A stretch of DNA of 64,000 nucleotides from Lutraria lutraria (GCA_964023205.1 OZ026835.1:3551053-3615052); one strand, 5' to 3'; positions 1 to 16,361 are shown, numbered from the stretch's first letter. The notes: generated by a model from the letters alone, not told the origin. A program made the numbers and translations.

Positions 1-8841
<8,841 letters not shown>

Positions 8842-9130
8842 TGTCTGTTACATTTTGTGACTGTGTCATGTGACCTGTTTCTAACACATTGCTTAGATAA
8901 CCATTGTTAAATTTTTTTTCTCCCAATATGTCTAGGAAAGAAAAAAAATGTTATTGATTTATTTGTGGATTTCTTGCCATCTGGGAAATGTAAATGAGGG
9001 AATTGTATAACGATGGCAAGAGAATCAAATTTAGAAGTGCTCTCTTTGCTAAGTCTGTAAAAGAACAGATATAAATGGCCTGGAAATGCCTGGAAATTTG
9101 TTATGAAATAAAAAGTTTTGTCTTGAGATA
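8842..9130 (+). terminator. CCDC174 3' UTR with poly(A) signal
   Basis: The AATAAA hexamer at 9107-9112 lies about 265 bases after the CCDC174 stop codon, and no other gene starts between them. A cleavage site about 15-25 bases further on would be expected. Position is inferred from the hexamer alone. Confidence 0.6.
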
Positions 9131-10484
9131 TTGTTACATTATTTTCAGATGATACTACATGTAGTTATTTAACTCATAATAGATAGTACATACCTGAATA
9201 ATAGTAGGAACCAATGACTAGTACTCGTAAATGCATATTTACAATCTAGTACAGTACAGCCTCTCCAGAGGGGCCCTCTCTTGAGCAATAACCTCCCTTC
9301 AACAAGAGCATGATTCTTTCCCACATAATTATTTAACTATTAATTTAACCTCTCTTGAGCATTAATCTCAACATAATTTTGCTTCACCCAAAGGTTTTTG
9401 CATTGGAGAGGTTGTACTGTATTATCATAATTGTTTTTGTGCCACTAGATTTCAGGTCAACATCCAACTAGGTAGAGTAATGCTTGATCATCAGGGTCAT
9501 TGTGATCATCTAATCAATGCTAGAAAAATTATATTGTTATTTGTTCTGTACGATGTTTGAGTTGTTGAACAAGAAAAGGTCATTGTTACTTTACATTAAT
9601 ATGAAAAGTTCATCACACTCAAAATTGTTAGCAAAATTACCGTAACAGAGGAAAGGCAAAGTTAGAATTCTGTACAAATCAAAGCACTGAAAGCACTGAG
9701 GTATTCACTGCTGATTGAATGTTTTGCCTCATAACTGTAAGAATTTGTGGACAATAAATTAAGTATGGTCAGGTGTTTGTAGTATTATCAATACTCTACA
9801 TATATGACATATAAACAAGTACATGTATTGTCATAGCACCTGCTAATGGTTGGAATATATAATCTTTATGGAGAAAAGAGCTAACAGTAGACTTCAATAA
9901 CAGAACTTTATTAACAAACAATGCTATTAAAACGATTGTACATGTAAATATTCAAAAAAATGTACATACAGGAAAGTAAGTTATTTTTAAAAAATAAATG
10001 CTACTGATCAAATAAATATGATCGAGTAAGTTAAGTTACAGAACATTTTAGAATCAAAGTACTGAAGTGATAATTGTCATATAGGAAGTTACAGTAGCAG
10101 TACTGTAAATGTCACCGAGAAATAACAGTTGATTATTATCTTATTACAAACTACATTGGCAGTATATATTTTGTGTATGTCTTTATTACATAGGTGGATG
10201 AAGTTATAGTCCCATTAGCTTTTTGCTATAAAAAATAAATGCAAAAAAATAAACAATTGCTGATACTATCCCAAGATAATTATTACCGACGAAACAAGCA
10301 CTTTTTCTACTAAAAACACTCATTTCGCTGTGAATTTTGCTTTTGTAAACTTGAAATATATAGAGCGCGTGGCGTCACTTCATGTTGTGTGCATAATATG
10401 ACTGCGGGAAAGCACAGCTGTTCTATAAATAGTTTTTTTTTTCAATGATATTGAAAAAAATACGATAATGGTTTTGGAAACATT
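9131..10484. other. Intergenic DNA, no gene recognised
   Basis: AT-rich sequence downstream of CCDC174. All reading frames are short, with no recognisable protein motif and no RNA gene. I see nothing to annotate apart from short A/T runs. Confidence 0.6.
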
Positions 10485-12290
10485 TTTCTAGACGAATTAT
10501 ACTTACGAGTATTTGTTTATTATAGCTGTTTGCGAGTACTTACTGTATTGTCTATTACTAGTTTGGCTAATCCTGGCCATTTGATTGGCTAATGGTGAAT
10601 TCGGTCATTTTTGGACTTGATTTTTATCAAAATCAAGTCCTTTGTAATCGTTGACCAAAATTTTGTCGCTGGACTCCATAACAGTTTGGTTAAAAGAATG
10701 CCGCATAAAGGAAATAGTACGCAACTAAATGGTGTGATTATATAGAAGTATCTTTCAAATCAAATATTGTAACTACATGGAAAGAGTCATGTATCTAAAT
10801 AAGTGCTTGTCGGTAGATACATGAGATATTTAAATGCGTAGAATTAAAACGGCGTGTTCACTGTCCAATAAACTATCTTGCCGTAAAAGTAGTTCTACTT
10901 TCGGTTTTCGTTCGATAGTTCAGAAACATCTCTACGGACGTATTCATGCATTTGCAACAATCTACCATCGATGTATGTGTTTTGTGCCTTTCTAACATTT
11001 CTTAATATTACAAAGCGGATTCTCATCTAATCGTATTTCCGTGATATTCACACCAACTAGTGTTAGTTTGATGACGGAATCGCTATTTATAGACTCACTC
11101 CCCGCAGTGGCTAGTAGCAAAGCGTAACCGGTGTGGGGAGTTTGATTTATTGAATGAGTTCATGTCAGGTAAACATCGAAGGTTGAATGTTTGAACTGCG
11201 GCTTACGAATAATAATTCGAGTCGCGAAATACGAACGTAAATTACTGGATACGTGCTTTTAAAAATTACAGTTTAAGAGTTCCTTTTACGCCAGTTTATT
11301 TAGAATTACATAATCATGTCTGAATTTCGTGCAACATCGGGTTAACTATATGTCATATAGGTCTTACTCTACTGTGCCAGGACCTTTTCGATTTGAGTGA
11401 CCCTGAATGTGTTCAATGCGACGATGTTCTGTTGTGTTAAAACCAGAAGAATCAATGTTTGTATTTACTGTTACTGAAGTGTTGGCCACTATAGTTTGTG
11501 TACAATAAAGAGTTTTTAATGCAATTAAATTGTCTTCAATTAATGTGCTAATCATTAAACTTTCCAATATCAGGCTTTTTTTCATTTTAAACTTTTAGCA
11601 AAGGGACTATAGTAAAGCCCTAGCGTATATCATTTACCTACATGCATATGACCTGCATTACAATATGAAATAAAAATCGGTCCGTAATTTTAAATGTTAA
11701 AGTATTTGTATGGGCTCGAACGATGTGGGTACACATTTCTCTCTTTTGCCTCGTATGGTAAAAATCAAGTCCGACAGTACTTTGATTTGATTGGTCAATC
11801 ATTGGACTGGCTATTCGTCTTGTTATCTGTCATGTTTGACTGAATCTATTCGTCTGCTCTGTTGTTGAAACGCAAGTAAGTAATGTAGGCATCGTTCTAT
11901 GATGTTAACGTGGCATAATGTCGGGAACATTATTAGATGTAAGTTAATGTGGTTGTATCATAATTATCAGACTATGGTGGATTTGGTAGTATTTATGGTG
12001 TACTTTATTCCATTGATGTATGGTATGGTAATACCATGTACATGTGAACTACATTTTTGTATATACATGAATGTATTCATTTGTCAAATACTCATGATTG
12101 TCAAAATATGTGTATTATCTATAACTTGTAAATATGTTATACTCTCCATAATGGAGGAATGAATAAAGTAGACGGTCAATATCCTTTATGAAAAAAGCAA
12201 CTTCATACAAAAAACTTAAACCAATGCGTCTTGTAATTCGTCTAATTATAACGTTTTGTTATAGTTTTTCTTGTTCTTGCTATAAAGTAC
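10485..12290 (+). repeat. Dispersed repeat, copy A, with a 1.16-kb insertion
   Basis: 10485-10612 and 11773-12290 match, in order, 57671-58210 on the other side of the window: CTAGACGAATTATAC, CTATTACTAGTTTGGCTAATCC, TTTGATTGGCTAATG, then TGAATGTATTCATTTGTC and TAACGTTTTGTTATAG. The 10613-11772 segment is missing from the other copy. No protein is encoded. The family is unknown to me. Confidence 0.6.
10613..11772. mobile_element. Candidate nonautonomous element with inverted ends GGACTTGATTTTTA
   Basis: This segment interrupts the dispersed repeat relative to its copy at 57671. It starts GGACTTGATTTTTA and ends with the reverse complement, TAAAAATCAAGTCC, as expected for short terminal inverted repeats of a DNA element. 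The left end is itself followed by a second inverted copy (10629-10641). No transposase is encoded and I cannot see a clear target duplication, so the mechanism is uncertain. Confidence 0.4.
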
Positions 12291-12986
12291 GCACGGGAGG
12301 AAAACACACCGGATTCCTCTGTTATAGAACAAACAGAAACTATTACGACCGATAAATTTATATGATTATGGGACTTTAACTAAATGACTGAAAACAATGG
12401 AAGTAATCTTTTTATGGTTTGTTTTGTTGGGTCCAACACTTGCTTTCGGACTGTATTCCTCAAGTAGAGGTGTATATAATAATTAAAGAGTCCATGTACT
12501 GAATGAGCACAACAATATCAAATTGCATAATGTAACTCTTCCACAGAGTTCAATCACCAAAACAGTACATGTAGTTCTGTTCAGTGCAAAATGTAGCCTC
12601 TGTTGCGAACAGTTGTCGATTATTTGACCAGGTGATCTAGTTTTTGACCCCTGATGACTCATATTGATTTAATCTGGAATTAATTCAACCTAGTTTTATG
12701 AAAATCAAAAGAAAAACGCAGCCTCTATTGCATACACAAGCTTAAATGTGGACAGATGTTATACATCCAACATTTGGCTCAGGTGAGCTAAGAATTGAAA
12801 TTGGCCTTTGTTTTATGAAGTTATTCCTAGTAACCAAATACCATTTAAAGCTGCGGGTATTTTGAAAATCGATTTTGGAATAAAATACAGCTTGTTTTAT
12901 TCTTCTTACCGGCAAAAATGCTTCCCGCAATATCAATTTATGACGGCAAAAGTCACGTGAGTTGTCCACGCTGAATGTTGTCTTAC

Positions 12987-12992
12987 TATGGT
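12987..12992. repeat. Target-site duplication, left (TATGGT)
   Basis: TATGGT immediately before the first base of the Polinton, repeated exactly at 30368-30373. Six base pairs is the duplication length known for Polinton/Maverick integration. Confidence 0.95.
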
Positions 12993-13273
12993 AGTAGTGT
13001 ATGGCGGTACCCTGGGTACCAATTGTGCGGCAGTCTGGGTACCAATTACGTTGGTTTGGTACCCAGAAGTTTTCAAACTTTGCGCAAATTTGCACAAATT
13101 GGGATCAAATTGGAAATCAATGTTGTACCCAAAAATAGTATGAAATGGATTTAAGGAATTTTCTGGGTACTGTGTATGTGTGTGTATAGACTTAGACAAT
13201 GAGAGAATTTTCTTTCGAAAAGACATGGTGGCCCTGAAAAGGGCCGTTGGTGGTCCTGAAAAGGACCGTTGGT
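12993..13273 (+). repeat. Polinton left terminal inverted repeat (281 bp)
   Basis: Reverse complement of 30087-30367 with one mismatch visible to me, at the run of C/A near 13131. Starts AGTAGTGTATGG. It has iterated CTGGGTACCAATT motifs (13012-13024, 13035-13047) plus inverted GGTACCCAG copies (13058 onward). At its inner end, read on the minus strand, are two histone-type stem-loops. The open frames crossing it are probably not genes. Confidence 0.97.
13205..13267 (-). terminator. Tandem histone-type 3' stem-loops plus purine block, left TIR
   Basis: Read on the minus strand, 13267-13252 is GGTCCTTTTCAGGACC and 13245-13230 is GGCCCTTTTCAGGGCC, each with a 6-bp stem and UUUC loop, each preceded by CAAC and followed by ACCA. 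That is the canonical metazoan replication-dependent histone mRNA 3' hairpin with its flanks. About 10-15 bases after the second hairpin comes CGAAAGAAAATT, matching the purine-rich histone downstream element that pairs with U7 snRNA. The pair starts 28 bases after the stop of the minus-strand gene ending at 13295. Confidence 0.88.
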
Positions 13274-13294
13274 TGGTAGCTGTTAGTCGGATCT

Positions 13295-14008
13295 TCATTT
13301 CTTTATTTCTTTACCATACTTGCCCCGAGGTTGTTTCTCAAGATCATGTTTTCGTTTCTTCGTTTCTGTCATCTCCGGTTTCTTTTTGTCATGCTCCGGT
13401 TTCTTTTTCTCATGCTCATGTTTTCGTTTCTTTGAATCATACATAAACTGTACAGGTACAATCATTTCTTGTGGCTTAAACCGTACTTCTTGATTTTTCA
13501 TGAGTCTGACCATCTCTTGCATGACTTGATTCATCTGTACCATTTCTTCCTTGATACCTTGTAGAACAGACAATCCCGTTGTAGGCTTTGTATAAGACTG
13601 TGTTTTCGCCATAGGGGGCTGTGTATTCGTCATAGTGGGTTGTACATCTACCATAGGCTGTGTATTCGTCATAGTGGGTTGTACATCTACCATAGGCTGT
13701 GTATTCGTCATAGTGGGTTGTACATCTACCATAGGCTGTGTATTCGTCATAGTGGGTTGTACATCTACCATGGGTTGTATCGGTTGTACATCTACCATAG
13801 GCTGTACATCTACCATGGACTGTTGACTGTATTGGCTGTACAGTGGTTGACTGTATTGGCTGTACTGTGGCTGCCTATACTGTAGTTGACCGTACTTTGG
13901 CTGATTGTACTTCGGCTGGTTGTAATGCATACCCGCATTTGGGTCTATCAACTCAGCCGATTCTAGTGCTTCTCTCAATACATCGTATGGCATGTTGAAG
14001 GAATCCAT
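13295..14008 (-). CDS. Polinton accessory protein, repeat- and Q/Y-rich, basic tail (237 aa)
   Basis: Unrecognised protein. I chose the Met at 14008 rather than the in-frame Met at 14065 because a TATAAATA box (plus 14044-14051) lies between them, about 36 bases upstream of the chosen ATG. Order of regions: an acidic N-terminal segment (MPYDVLREALESAEL), a low-complexity stretch rich in Q, Y, S and P, four 13-residue repeats of QPTMTNTQPMVDV type, a short amphipathic Met-rich helix (about residues 155-180) and a strongly basic Lys/His/Glu tail with KKRKH clusters that could act as a nuclear signal. It faces outward and ends in the TIR histone-type stem-loops. A nuclear or virion-core scaffold role is possible, but no function is shown. 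Confidence 0.75.
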   Translation of the reverse strand: MDSFNMPYDVLREALESAELIDPNAGMHYNQPKYNQPKYGQLQYRQPQYSQYSQPLYSQYSQQSMVDVQPMVDVQPIQPMVDVQPTMTNTQPMVDVQPTMTNTQPMVDVQPTMTNTQPMVDVQPTMTNTQPPMAKTQSYTKPTTGLSVLQGIKEEMVQMNQVMQEMVRLMKNQEVRFKPQEMIVPVQFMYDSKKRKHEHEKKKPEHDKKKPEMTETKKRKHDLEKQPRGKYGKEIKK

Positions 14009-14043
14009 GCTAGATAATGAAAAAATAGTGTCAGCGCCGGGGG

Positions 14044-14051
14044 TATTTATA
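14044..14051 (-). promoter_or_regulatory. TATA box for the 237-aa gene
   Basis: TATAAATA on the minus strand, about 36 bases before the ATG at 14008, followed by a CCCCCGGCGC stretch. It fixes the probable start codon of the downstream gene. An exact TCAAGGTCA nuclear-receptor half-site lies 34 bases further upstream (14085-14093). Confidence 0.7.
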
Positions 14052-14084
14052 CTTTTTGCCTGCACGCGCCAGTGTTCTATTAGG

Positions 14085-14240
14085 TCAAGGTCAATTGTGA
14101 GAAGTTTTTTTTGAATACGTGTGACACTTCAAGTTTTTACAAGTGTGACACTTCAAGTTTTTACAAGTGTGACACTTCAAGTTTTTACAAGTGTGACACT
14201 TCAAGTTTTTTTTGAACAAGTGTTTGACACGTCAAGGTCA
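14085..14240 (-). promoter_or_regulatory. Upstream region with 24-bp repeats and two TCAAGGTCA sites
   Basis: Four copies of TGACACTTCAAG start at 14122, 14146, 14170 and 14194, exactly 24 bp apart. At three junctions the sequence AAGTGTGACACTT is a perfect odd palindrome about its central G. They are flanked by exact TCAAGGTCA sites at 14085-14093 and 14232-14240, the extended half-site used by ERR/SF-1/FTZ-F1-type nuclear receptors. Position upstream of the 237-aa gene suggests an enhancer; this is inference. Confidence 0.55.
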
Positions 14241-14269
14241 AGGTTATATTGTAGATATGCTTTGTACAC

Positions 14270-14665
14270 ATTATACAATTACAGCAATTTGAACACTGTA
14301 CACATTATACTATCACAGCAATTTGAACACTGTACACATTATACTATCACAGCAATTTGAACACTGTACACATTATACTATCACAGCACTTTGCAGACTG
14401 TACATCATACTATCACAGCAATTTGAACACTGTACACATTATACTATCACAGCAATTTGAACACTGTACACATTATACTATCACAGCACTTTGCAGACTG
14501 TACATCATACTATCACAGCAATTTGAATACTGTACACATTATACTATCACAGCAATTTGAACATTGTACATCATACTATCACAGCAATTTGAATACTGTA
14601 CACATTATACTATCACAGCAATTTGAATACTGTATACCTAATATATACTATCACAGCACTTTGCA
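14270..14665. repeat. Minisatellite, about 12 units of 32-34 bp
   Basis: Units begin CACAGCAATTTGAACACTGT or the shorter variant CACAGCACTTTGCAGACTGT and continue ACACATTATACTAT. Twelve starts are visible between 14281 and 14651. Nine units contain TTTGAA. The open frames here on the plus strand are repeat artefacts. It lies between the 107-aa gene's 3' end and the 237-aa gene's promoter. Confidence 0.9.
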
Positions 14666-14810
14666 GACATTTGTTGAAAATGATTGTACATCACATACTA
14701 ACACTTATATTTGTGGGGGAAATACTTTGTTCTTCATACTAACACTTATATTTGTTGAAAATGATTGTACACATCATACTATCACTTATATTTGTAGGAA
14801 ATGTTTAACT
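14666..14810. repeat. Second short tandem repeat, about 3 units
   Basis: Three degenerate units with CATACTAACACTTATATTTGT followed by TGAAAATGATTGTACA. They directly follow the 34-bp minisatellite and share its TGTACA and CATACTA words, so may derive from it. No gene is seen. Confidence 0.6.
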
Positions 14811-14879
14811 TACCTCACACCGTCTATTTGTATTTGGTGTTATCAGATAGGACTGTAAATATTGACAATATGAGAATGA

Positions 14880-14938
14880 TTCTTTCTGAATTGTATGGGG
14901 GGCCCTGAAAAGGGCCGTTGGTGGTCCTGAAAAGGACC
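14880..14938 (-). terminator. Tandem histone-type 3' stem-loops, internal copy
   Basis: On the minus strand 14938-14923 is GGTCCTTTTCAGGACC and 14916-14901 is GGCCCTTTTCAGGGCC, the same pair in the same order as in the TIRs, with the same CAAC and ACCA flanks around the first hairpin. After the second hairpin comes CAGAAAGAA (about 12 bases on), a match to a histone downstream element. It begins about 20 bases after the stop of the 107-aa gene. Sequence outside the hairpin module does not match the TIR, so it is an independent or transposed module rather than a TIR fragment. Confidence 0.87.
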
Positions 14939-14957
14939 GTTGGTGCTTGTATGGGGA

Positions 14958-15281
14958 TTAATGGCGTTGACCGCATCTCCCCATACAAGCGGGACACCAC
15001 TTGTCCCATTTCTGGACATCCTTGGGGTCCGGTGTGGGTTGGTAGAGGTTCGACGGAACCTCTATTAACTCATCTTCCCAGTTCTCTGGGGTTGATTCTT
15101 GAGGGGTATCCCCCCAGTCCTCTTCCCCAGAGCTGACCACAACCTCCTCCGCGAACTGCTTTCCCTCTCTCAGGGTCTTCACCTCCAACCGCAGCTCTTC
15201 TAACTGCATCTCCAGTTGTTCAATATACAACCCTAAGGTTGTATACTTTCTCTTAATAATGTTAAGCGTGCGTTGCGACAT
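14958..15281 (-). CDS. Polinton accessory protein with coiled coil and C-terminal Cys cluster (107 aa)
   Basis: Unrecognised small protein. Residues about 16-42 form a strong heptad coiled coil (YIEQLEMQLEELRLEVKTL). The centre is acidic and rich in S, E, D and W. The C-terminus holds CPACMGRC, a possible half zinc site. It is transcribed divergently from the 73-aa gene at 15483 across a 200-bp spacer with four CCAAT boxes, and ends in tandem histone-type hairpins, so both ends resemble a replication-dependent histone gene. A dimeric regulator is one possibility; the role is unknown. Confidence 0.75.
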   Translation of the reverse strand: MSQRTLNIIKRKYTTLGLYIEQLEMQLEELRLEVKTLREGKQFAEEVVVSSGEEDWGDTPQESTPENWEDELIEVPSNLYQPTPDPKDVQKWDKWCPACMGRCGQRH

Positions 15282-15345
15282 CTTGATACAGAATGAAATT
15301 AGATCAAGGCAAGGTCACTGACTCTCATATGATACAAGGACTCTG

Positions 15346-15422
15346 ATTGGTCCATTTTAACGGTATTTCATTGGTCTATTTTAACGGTATTTCATTGGTC
15401 TATTTTACTGGCATTTCATTGG
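15346..15422. promoter_or_regulatory. Array of four CCAAT boxes at exact 24-bp spacing (divergent promoter)
   Basis: ATTGG (CCAAT on the minus strand) occurs at 15346, 15370, 15394 and 15418, each in a 24-bp unit GATTGGTC/CATTGGTC...TTTTAACGG(T)ATTTC. CCAAT arrays bind NF-Y and are typical of cell-cycle promoters including histone genes. The AACGG words in the units match Myb sites. The array lies between start codons at 15281 (-) and 15483 (+). I see no clear TATA box for either gene. Confidence 0.75.
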
Positions 15423-15482
15423 TCTGTTCTAGGTCAGTGTTTTTTTCATGTTCCATAGCTCATTTATGTTTCATGATTCAAC

Positions 15483-15704
15483 ATGGGCAACTGCTTGAAA
15501 AGTTCTTCTGATGAACCTGAACAAGAAGATGTTTGGGTGGTCAAGATGGGTAATTTGTACCCAGACTTGTCTGAATTCCAAGATGATAGTATTGTCAAGA
15601 TGGATGTCAAGATGGGTAATTTATACCCTGACCTTGCCATCTTTTATGATGAGGATTTGAGAGCCAACTATTGGCGATACCTATTTCTTGCAGAAATGCA
15701 ATGA
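15483..15704 (+). CDS. Myristoylated small protein with two LYPDL late-domain motifs (73 aa)
   Basis: Starts MGNCLKSSS: Gly2 and Ser/Lys at positions 6-7 fit an N-myristoylation signal and Cys4 a palmitoylation site, so plasma-membrane attachment is expected. An internal duplication gives two KMGNLYPDL segments (about residues 21-29 and 43-51). LYPDL fits the LYPXnL class of late domains known to recruit the ESCRT adaptor ALIX. The rest is acidic. It is transcribed divergently from the 107-aa gene and followed 11 bases later by a histone-like hairpin. I infer a membrane adaptor for virion egress or vesicle formation. No such protein belongs to the standard Polinton set. Confidence 0.78.
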   Translation: MGNCLKSSSDEPEQEDVWVVKMGNLYPDLSEFQDDSIVKMDVKMGNLYPDLAIFYDEDLRANYWRYLFLAEMQ

Positions 15705-15714
15705 ATTACCCAAC

Positions 15715-15730
15715 GGCCCTTATTAGGGCC
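15715..15730 (+). terminator. Variant histone-type stem-loop after the 73-aa gene
   Basis: GGCCCTTATTAGGGCC keeps the 6-bp stem and the CCCAAC and ACCAT flanks of the canonical hairpins elsewhere in the element but has a UAUU loop in place of UUUC. No purine-rich downstream element is evident, so it may be weakened or a relic. Confidence 0.6.
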
Positions 15731-15787
15731 ACCATATGTGTTAGATTCGTTTTATATCTCAAGCAAAGACAAAAGCATATTACATTG

Positions 15788-15810
15788 TCTATCATTTTAT
15801 TTTTGAGTAA
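15788..15810 (-). terminator. Poly(A) signal of the zinc-knuckle gene
   Basis: Minus-strand AATAAA (TTTATT on the plus strand, near 15797) about 100 bases after the stop of the gene ending at 15902. It lies tail to tail with the 73-aa gene. Confidence 0.55.
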
Positions 15811-15901
15811 CAAAGTACAACAAAGTACAACACAATACAACTCACTTAGTCTCCAATTTATACACAATTGTCCAACACAATTGTCCAACACATTGTCTGG
15901 A

Positions 15902-16252
15902 TTACACAAAGTCACTCACAGTTTTTGTTGGATTCTTTTTGTATTTACGTTTTTTCTTACTCTGTTCTGCGTCCTGTAGATCGACCTGTTCACCTTGTTT
16001 CTTAGGACAGTCTGCGATGAAATGTCCTTGTTCATGACAATAAAAACATTCATTGTTGAAGGGTTCCGTACAGCTTGTAGAATAATGTCCTTTCTTTCCA
16101 CAACGATAACACTTGATATGATCCCATGTTACATTTTTCTGTCCACAGAGCTGATCCGCCAAGTTGTTGAGCTCTTTAATTTTTTTCTTTAATGAATACA
16201 TCAAAGTTTGATCTCGGTTCTCTTCAACTTGGTTCATTTTAGGATCGCTCAT
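15902..16252 (-). CDS. Protein with two retroviral-type CCHC zinc knuckles (116 aa)
   Basis: Two C-x2-C-x4-H-x4-C knuckles are complete: C48/C51/H56/C61 and C69/C72/H77/C82. They are preceded by a charged helix with a hydrophobic register (LKKKIKELNNLADQL) and followed by a Lys-rich tail (KKKRKYKK). Such knuckles bind single-stranded nucleic acid in retroviral nucleocapsid and cellular CNBP-type proteins. Divergent from the polymerase gene, with its own TATA box (plus 16288-16293) 35-40 bases upstream of the ATG. An early nucleic-acid-binding or regulatory role is likely but not demonstrated. Confidence 0.85.
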   Translation of the reverse strand: MSDPKMNQVEENRDQTLMYSLKKKIKELNNLADQLCGQKNVTWDHIKCYRCGKKGHYSTSCTEPFNNECFYCHEQGHFIADCPKKQGEQVDLQDAEQSKKKRKYKKNPTKTVSDFV

Positions 16253-16285
16253 GTTGAAATGATAAAAAACGGACGGAGCGTACGT

Positions 16286-16333
16286 CTTTTATAGAGTGTC
16301 ACGCGTTGTGACCTTGAACCCGAAGTATAAAAA
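16286..16333. promoter_or_regulatory. Divergent PolB/zinc-knuckle promoter with two TATA boxes
   Basis: TATAAA on the minus strand (plus 16288-16293) serves the gene starting at 16252; TATAAAAA on the plus strand (16326-16333) serves PolB starting at 16362, both about 35 bases from their ATG. Between them lie an inverted repeat GTCAC-GCGTT-GTGAC (16298-16312) and an overlapping TGACCTTGA nuclear-receptor half-site (16309-16317). Confidence 0.75.
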
Positions 16334-16361
16334 ACGGCGGAGAAGTTCTAAGATCATAATC

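Noticed and set aside
13205..13267. A histone gene near the hairpins
   Set aside because: I searched the flanks for histone-fold sequence and found none; the hairpins follow unrelated viral genes.
12742..13298. Open frames crossing the left TIR (and their twins at 30035-30418)
   Set aside because: They run across the TIR edge into unrelated host DNA and overlap the hairpin module; no conserved protein is seen.
14121..14858. Overlapping plus-strand frames with NTVHIILSQ-type repeats
   Set aside because: They are translations of the 34-bp minisatellite in all phases and have no start context; the real genes here are on the minus strand.
15483..16252. A retrovirus or LTR element (late-domain and zinc-knuckle features)
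   Set aside because: No reverse transcriptase or LTRs in the element; the two proteins are separate genes on opposite strands inside a Polinton.
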